Shown: positions 61,101 to 64,000 of the stretch, piece after piece | Position numbering within the stretch: the stretch's first letter is position 1 | Layout: the number at the start of each line of letters is the position of its first letter | From: Scatosoma sp048465415 | GTDB lineage: Bacteria > Bacillota > Clostridia > Christensenellales > Borkfalkiaceae | DNA length: 64,000 nucleotides | Assembly: GCA_048465415.1 (NCBI GenBank) | Contig: DBFWLO010000019.1 | Coordinates: forward strand, 124,001-188,000 | Direction of reading: 5' to 3' | Translations under genes and position numbers: made by a program | Notes under the pieces: generated by a model | The model's input: the letters and a program-made list of their open reading frames with translations, nothing else | Told to the model about the DNA's origin: nothing | Database searches by the model: none

Positions 61101-61179
61101 CCGCCGGGAAATCGTCTCCTTTCATAAAAAATATTTCCCCGAATCGTCGGATTCGGATCTAGTAAATATCCCCCACTAA
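58108..61179 (+). CDS. Membrane receptor with Cache, HAMP, PAS-like, GGDEF and EAL domains; C-terminus altered by an insertion
   Basis: Probable c-di-GMP synthase/phosphodiesterase of 1023 residues. A first membrane helix is near residues 12-36, then an extracellular dCache-like sensor (about 40-380), a second helix near 388-410, HAMP, a PAS-like part (about 475-580), GGDEF (about 588-745) and EAL (about 765-1000). The GGDEF motif reads RRSGDEF. The EAL motif is ETL in YGYETLMRS. Other EAL active-site residues look intact: FINSVP, VEFTEYE, ALDDYGTGYN, KIDILL, AEGVE and QGF. So hydrolysis is plausible, and synthesis possible. The last codons (about VNIPH and the stop) lie in the inserted IS. 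A GTG two codons earlier could also be the start. Confidence 0.88.
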   Translation: MKNNRPKKNRSIMTKILIPMTLVFMLQTAIFVSAVFLSGTFDNMRRNKRNAFYNQTASRISNIESTASNKWMNVEYTYVKILDKAQRVFADEGLTAKEFLGLTGDDLTRVSTRIINDVSVNVAEAMRISYTTGAFAVFGEDALVNRYGLYLRDNDPDTNSADNSDLTVEIAPLSFPTGKMISSSNRNYKFPFEKNGASWSEFFTVPVEAYAESEERESALAYAKCGWWSPLHYLTNESVNDSTRIATYSVPLVAEDGTLFGVYGVDVSENLLKKMLPFSELNEQNEASYILSLSGAKNENPKKNSLSSGFSAEEFLEKVQADTPEYSETGLTGVYQVKVQKTSYCVASQEIPLYEKNTPFENETWVLYSLVDEDILFAEIQTILSTIIRFVILAFFVATAIAALVSYLISRPITALTKKVNNMAVTPRLSFTPTAIKEIDNLTGAIEELSNRVVEANAKLEKTIALTGMPVASFEYDAEDGYFFMTENFGEVFGLSSAVSFKEFSLKDFLRFLEERNPYIIQQQDVPEERQSVVVYKFEDETGAVRWVEMRRVKQEDGNHVLGVVNNVTAAYREKETLIFERNFDVLCGIYNRRAFTENIQRIFEEEALGIGAFMMFDIDNLKYINDNYGHDFGDRYIQSAAHCLIEECRPLPKKIYGRRSGDEFYAFIYGYANLDDVKKDVEKIYRGFKNGFITSGSDTIRVRISGGVSLYPQDSRMPEELMRFADFAMYEIKTTAKGELAYYDSKTYLKNAFLLGSKEDLFNLLENELVEFHYQPIVSLETGRIYGYETLMRSTLPAFKSPQDIFNVARFHYRLGQLEKLTFFKGIRDFEALRLPPSVRLFINSVPSQDLKDEEWSELKAAYNRQFDHIVVEFTEYERASYNAMQHKLKHIRDCGASVALDDYGTGYNGEAVLLECFPDFVKIDILLVKNVDKDTERQKIIANLVGFARERKMQCVAEGVETPQELETVIRLGCDFVQGFYIARPAKIPPVVPNPIRREIVSFHKKYFPESSDSDLVNIPH

Positions 61180-61187
61180 AGTGGGGG
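61170..61187 (-). repeat. Right-end hairpin of the IS200-type element
   Basis: CCCCCAC and GTGGGGG around TAAA. The stop codon of the upstream receptor gene (TAA at 61177-61179) lies in this loop. Two more small palindromes follow at about 61198-61212 (GCCC/GGGC) and 61227-61240 (GGTGCTTAAGCACC). Confidence 0.8.
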
Positions 61188-61272
61188 CTTTAAGAATCGC
61201 CCTAAAGGGCGTGAATACCGGCAGGGTGCTTAAGCACCACACAAGACTGCCTACCGCATACAAGCAAGCCTT

Positions 61273-61782
61273 TTATTTCTTTTTCGGGGTATCTCTCTTC
61301 TCTGGATTTGATTTCAGCCATTTCTCAAACGGATCGTAATGCTCTACCATACTGATTTGCGCTGAAATCAAATCTTCTTTCTCTTGGTTTTCGATATATT
61401 TCTATGCGGCTTGCTTGTTAGCGCCTACCGTACTTACGTAATATCCCCGACTCCAAAAATGTCGGTTCCCCAACTTGTATTTTAAGTGAGCATACCGCTC
61501 GAAAATTATCATGGTACTCTTGCCTTTGAGTTACCCCATGAACGATGATACTTTCTCATTCGGCGGTATGCTCACCAACATATGAATGTGGTCTGGCATT
61601 GCGTGCGCTTCTATGATTTCTATATCTTTCCGCAAGCAAAGTTCCCGCAATATTTTTCCTATCTCCGCACGCAATGCTCCATAGATTATTTTTCTATGAT
61701 ACTTCGGTGTGAACACAATATGGTATTGACATTTCCATGTCGTATGTGCTAAACTATATGTGTCGTTATTTTGGTTTTTCAT
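61273..61782 (-). pseudogene. tnpA: IS200-type Y1 transposase, interrupted by two stop codons
   Basis: The full frame has 169 codons plus stop. It starts MKNQNNDTYSLAHTTWKCQY with AAGGAGG eight bases before the ATG. The HUH motif is in AHAMPDHIHMLV and the catalytic Tyr is expected in KYIENQ. A TAA at codon 84 (61531-61533), where relatives read GYLKGK, and a TAG at codon 127 (61402-61404) break it. The remaining sequence is well kept, including LKYKLGNRHFWSRGYYVSTV, so inactivation is recent. A copy elsewhere could still act in trans on these ends. Confidence 0.9.
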
Positions 61783-61845
61783 CTTAACGTCCTCCTTTGT
61801 ACTTTGCTTATGTGCGGTTGGTAGCCTCACATATAGTTTAGCACA
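61745..61845 (-). repeat. 18-base inverted repeat enclosing the tnpA start
   Basis: 61745-61762 and 61828-61845 are perfect 18-base complements. In tnpA mRNA the upstream arm would pair with codons 7-13, closing a loop that contains the ribosome-binding site and start codon. This would hinder translation from long transcripts. Confidence 0.8.
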
Positions 61846-61895
61846 AAGGAGCTTTTGTTGTATAGCACACGAATGCCTGAAGCTAAAGCAATCTA

Positions 61896-61914
61896 CCACC
61901 GGCATAGCCGGTGG
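61896..61914 (-). repeat. Left-end hairpin of the IS200-type element
   Basis: CCACCGGC and GCCGGTGG around a three-base loop, upstream of tnpA on the minus strand. Confidence 0.8.
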
Positions 61915-61919
61915 ATTTT

Positions 61920-61952
61920 ACAAGGCGGGCGCAAATTTTGCCCCCGCCTTGT
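61920..61952 (+). terminator. Probable original terminator of the receptor gene
   Basis: ACAAGGCGGG pairs with CCCGCCTTGT, followed by TCTTC. It lies just right of the IS, so before the insertion it would have followed the GGDEF-EAL gene closely. Confidence 0.55.
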
Positions 61953-61960
61953 TCTTCATA

Positions 61961-61990
61961 AAAAGCTCCCGAAGCAAATGCTTCGGGAGC
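61961..61990 (-). terminator. Terminator of the MBL-protein/relQ operon
   Basis: GCTCCCGAAGC pairs perfectly with GCTTCGGGAGC around AAAT; on the minus strand it is followed by five T. Confidence 0.9.
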
Positions 61991-62011
61991 CGAATTTTTA
62001 TTCCGCGGAAT

Positions 62012-63055
62012 TTACGCGGCGGTAAATTCGGAGGCAATCGAATAATTACCCTGCGCAGCGATCGTGACTACGACGGTGCCCTGGCGATCTGTGCGGTAAA
62101 CGGCCGCGCCGACGGAAGCCAGATTGCCGCATACTTCGGCGTCCGGGTGTCCGTAAAGATTATTGCGGCCGCAGGAAATCACCCCCGTTTCGACGCCGAG
62201 AAAGCGCAGAAATTCCAAGCCGCTGCCCGAATTGCTCCCGTGATGCGATACTTTGAGGATTTCTGTGCTGTCCAGCTTCACATCCCAGTCGGCGAAAAAT
62301 TCCTGTTTATAATCCCGCATCAGCGTTCCTTCCACGCGCGAAGTGGCGTCGCCGCAAAAGAGCGCGCTCACGCCGCCGTAATCCAGCCAAACCACCGCGG
62401 AGGTGTCGTTCACGTCCGTATCGTCGTAATCTCCGCCGTTGACTTTATCGTAGGGACCGCCCGCGAGCGAAGCCCGATAAGGCGAGAGAAAGACGAGCGA
62501 ATAGGGATAGGCGTCCGTCTCCGGTCGGATCTCTAAATAACGGCGGGAGACGACCGCTTCCGCGCCGCTCTTGGTTAGCGCCGCGCAGAACTTCGCATAA
62601 GAAGGATTGATATTTTTATCATGAATCCCGGGCGCGTATACTCTTCCCGCGCCCTTGACGCGGAGCACTTCGGCCAGCCCGCCGCAATGATCGGAATCGG
62701 AATGGGTGAGCAATAAAAAATCCGGGCGTTTGATCTTTAAAGCGTTGAGATAGCGAAGAATAAAAGAGGTATGCTCTTCCGCCCCGTCCCCGCCGTCGAT
62801 GAGCAGCGTCCTGCCGTCCGGGAACTCCAAAAGCGTACAATCTCCCTGTCCCACGTCGAGAAAATGGATTCTCAGCTCCCCCTCCCGCCGACGCGTCGTT
62901 TCCGGCAGACGCACGTAATATTTCCAGGTCGAAGCCGGATAAAACGCGGAAAAGATACACAGTCCGGAAACGAGAAACATCAGAAGGGCAAAGACGACGC
63001 AAAAGACCTTCCGATTTTTTTTCTCCGCCTTTTCCCTTTCGTCCTTGTAGCTCAT
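62012..63055 (-). CDS. ComEC-like metallo-beta-lactamase-fold protein, membrane anchored
   Basis: It has 347 residues. A cytosolic basic start is followed by one hydrophobic helix (about 17-40). The rest is an MBL fold outside the membrane: IHFLDVGQGDCTLLEF, the metal motif THSDSDHCGG (HxDxDH), LFCGDAT and VSHHGSNSGS. This is the hydrolase part seen at the C-terminus of ComEC, without the DNA channel domain. It may degrade a nucleic acid or nucleotide outside the cell; substrate unknown. It overlaps the upstream relQ-like gene by four bases. Confidence 0.87.
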   Translation of the reverse strand: MSYKDEREKAEKKNRKVFCVVFALLMFLVSGLCIFSAFYPASTWKYYVRLPETTRRREGELRIHFLDVGQGDCTLLEFPDGRTLLIDGGDGAEEHTSFILRYLNALKIKRPDFLLLTHSDSDHCGGLAEVLRVKGAGRVYAPGIHDKNINPSYAKFCAALTKSGAEAVVSRRYLEIRPETDAYPYSLVFLSPYRASLAGGPYDKVNGGDYDDTDVNDTSAVVWLDYGGVSALFCGDATSRVEGTLMRDYKQEFFADWDVKLDSTEILKVSHHGSNSGSGLEFLRFLGVETGVISCGRNNLYGHPDAEVCGNLASVGAAVYRTDRQGTVVVTIAAQGNYSIASEFTAA

Positions 63056-63738
63056 CTTGCAATACAGTCCGCTCTTTTGGGCTGTTCGCGGATACTGCGG
63101 CAGATCTTCTGCATACGTTCTTCGACGGCGTACAGATCGTCCGCACAGGCTTTCAGTTCCTTTTTGTACGATTCCACCAGATCGGCGTTGACTTTATACG
63201 AGACCTCGTGTTCGAGGCTCGCCCACATATTCATGGAAATGGTTCTCAGCTGTATCTCGACAGGCACGCCCATCTGAATCGTAGAGAGGGAAACGGGGAT
63301 TTCCGCGATCAGGTGCAGACTTCTGTAACCGTTGGATTTGGGCGTCTTTATGTAATCCTTTTCTTTGAGCAGACGAATCCCCGTCTGGTTGAGAAAAACG
63401 CGCGCGATCTTGTAAATATCCTCTATGTATCCGCACACCACCCGCACGCCGGCGATATCCGTGAGTCGTTTGAGGTTCTGCGGCGTCTGTTCATAGCCGC
63501 GCCGCCTGAGTTTTTCGTAAGCGCTCTCCACCGTTTTCAAGCGGCTTTCGATATTGTGAATGGGATCGTGTCCCTGAATCATACTGAATTCGTCGTCTAA
63601 GATCTCGAACTTCGCGCAGGCCGTTTTCAGCGCCCCCGAATAGAGCGGCTTCAGCCGCATGTATTCCTTGATAAACTCCGCGTCGGGACCTGCGCCCTCC
63701 TCAAAGGTAACGTTTCCGTAAAAATCCTTTTTCAGCAT
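63052..63738 (-). CDS. relQ: Small alarmone synthetase, RelQ type (GTP pyrophosphokinase)
   Basis: Makes (p)ppGpp from ATP and GDP/GTP in the cytosol. It has 228 residues, the RelQ/YjbM size, with no hydrolase or TGS domains. The synthetase motifs are RLTDIAGVRVVCGYIEDIYK, KTPKSNGYRSLHLIAE, VEIQLRT and MWASLEHEVSYK. The second of two adjacent ATGs (63738) has GGAGG at five bases. The pair with an MBL exoprotein is tightly coupled (ATGA overlap). Confidence 0.92.
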   Translation of the reverse strand: MLKKDFYGNVTFEEGAGPDAEFIKEYMRLKPLYSGALKTACAKFEILDDEFSMIQGHDPIHNIESRLKTVESAYEKLRRRGYEQTPQNLKRLTDIAGVRVVCGYIEDIYKIARVFLNQTGIRLLKEKDYIKTPKSNGYRSLHLIAEIPVSLSTIQMGVPVEIQLRTISMNMWASLEHEVSYKVNADLVESYKKELKACADDLYAVEERMQKICRSIREQPKRADCIAR

Positions 63739-63769
63739 CATTTCCTCCCGTGCTTTTGCCACCGTATTT

Positions 63770-63798
63770 ATTATATCACAACAAGGGGCGAAAATCAA
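63770..63798 (-). promoter_or_regulatory. Promoter of the relQ-MBL operon
   Basis: TTGATT (63793-63798), 17 bases, TATAAT (63770-63775) on the minus strand, 32 bases before the ATG. Confidence 0.75.
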
Positions 63799-63879
63799 CC
63801 TCGGCGGACTTTTTTCACAAGCCCTTCACGAAGTTTTTTCGCCCCGACAAACTCTTCTTTTTTCGCGCTTTTTCACTCG

Positions 63880-64000
63880 TTATTCTTCGAGTATTTTAAG
63901 GATCCGTTTCATCGATTCCTCGAATTCATCGTCCGTAGAATTATGAAAGATCAGAAGATCGTCCGCCAGCCCGGGATCGTCGAGCTCGACGGGGACTTCG
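63880..64000 (-). CDS. C-terminal end of an unidentified gene, cut by window edge
   Basis: The last 39 codons and the TAA stop of a minus-strand frame are visible, reading EVPVELDDPGLADDLLIFHN and then an acidic helical end (STDDEFEESMKRILKILEE). The codon pattern fits real coding. The family cannot be named from this piece. Confidence 0.55.
   Translation of the reverse strand, partial: EVPVELDDPGLADDLLIFHNSTDDEFEESMKRILKILEE

Larger units (their letters stand above)
61163..61918 (-). mobile_element. IS200/IS605-family element, IS200 type (tnpA only), decayed
   Basis: It is bounded by two short hairpins: CCCCCAC/GTGGGGG at 61170-61187 and CCACCGGC/GCCGGTGG at 61896-61914, the subterminal palindromes expected for this family. 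No terminal inverted repeats or target duplication are evident. It carries a tnpA-like gene on the minus strand with two in-frame stops, and no tnpB. Exact ends are uncertain by a few bases. Confidence 0.85.

Noticed and set aside
61170..61250. Closely placed palindromes that could suggest a CRISPR repeat or an omega-RNA
   Set aside because: They are not repeated with spacers, and no tnpB or cas gene is present. They fit IS200/IS605 end structures.

Overview
The window looks like a chromosomal segment of an anaerobic, Gram-positive-type bacterium, most plausibly an uncultured member of class Clostridia (Bacillota). The evidence is the S10/spc ribosomal order, the four-cysteine S14, the zinc-type LID of adenylate kinase, a pyruvate:ferredoxin oxidoreductase, an ECF transporter core next to truA, YitT and RelQ-type proteins, purine-rich Shine-Dalgarno sites, and many TTGACA-17-TATAAT promoters. 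The genetic code is standard: TGA stops and TGG Trp are both used. Species cannot be fixed by eye.

Layout. (1) 1-12253, minus strand: S10/spc operon rpsJ to secY, adk and a truncated map, driven from a promoter at 12224-12253. (2) 12442-18474: an M48-like membrane metallopeptidase, an AraC regulator, a Sir2 deacylase followed by an in-frame tail after its stop, a DUF1858 redox protein, a Pr6Pr-like membrane protein and tRNA-Arg(ACG). (3) 18502-31712, minus strand: a surface-glycan locus with a DRE-TIM aldolase-like enzyme, a GT87 protein, rfbF, rfbG, a GtrA/ThDP-enzyme fusion, a sugar SDR, a GtrB/CsbB-like GT2, a YfhO-like GT-C protein and a phase-variable-looking acyltransferase. (4) 31983-46731, minus strand: GH2 beta-galactosidase, hemW, an MGMT-domain protein, lepA, a LysR regulator, mnmE, a Pro/Asn/Gly-tailed membrane protein, a CPBP protease, truA, ecfT and a fused ecfA1-ecfA2. 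(5) 46931-54478: PFOR, TetR, a PH-like membrane protein, a GT4 glycosyltransferase and a YjdF-like membrane protein. (6) 54821-64000: tRNA-Val(CAC), YitT, a solute-binding lipoprotein next to a Cache-GGDEF-EAL receptor, a decayed IS200-type element inserted at the end of that receptor gene, and a ComEC-like MBL protein with a RelQ-type (p)ppGpp synthetase.

The most interesting region is 18502-31712. GT2 plus GtrA plus YfhO is the three-part membrane glycosylation machine known from csbB/gtcA/yfhO-type systems: the sugar is loaded on a lipid carrier, flipped, and transferred outside. Here it sits with CDP-6-deoxy-4-ketoglucose synthesis (RfbF, RfbG), a YerE-like ThDP carboligase, an SDR and an aldolase-like protein. 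No 3-dehydrase (DdhC/DdhD type) is present in the window. My inference is that the locus makes a C-branched 6-deoxy sugar, displays it on a wall or membrane polymer, and may acetylate it in a switchable way through a G9 tract in the acyltransferase. The flippase domain is fused in frame to the carboligase, with a strong internal ribosome-binding site that could release the enzyme alone.
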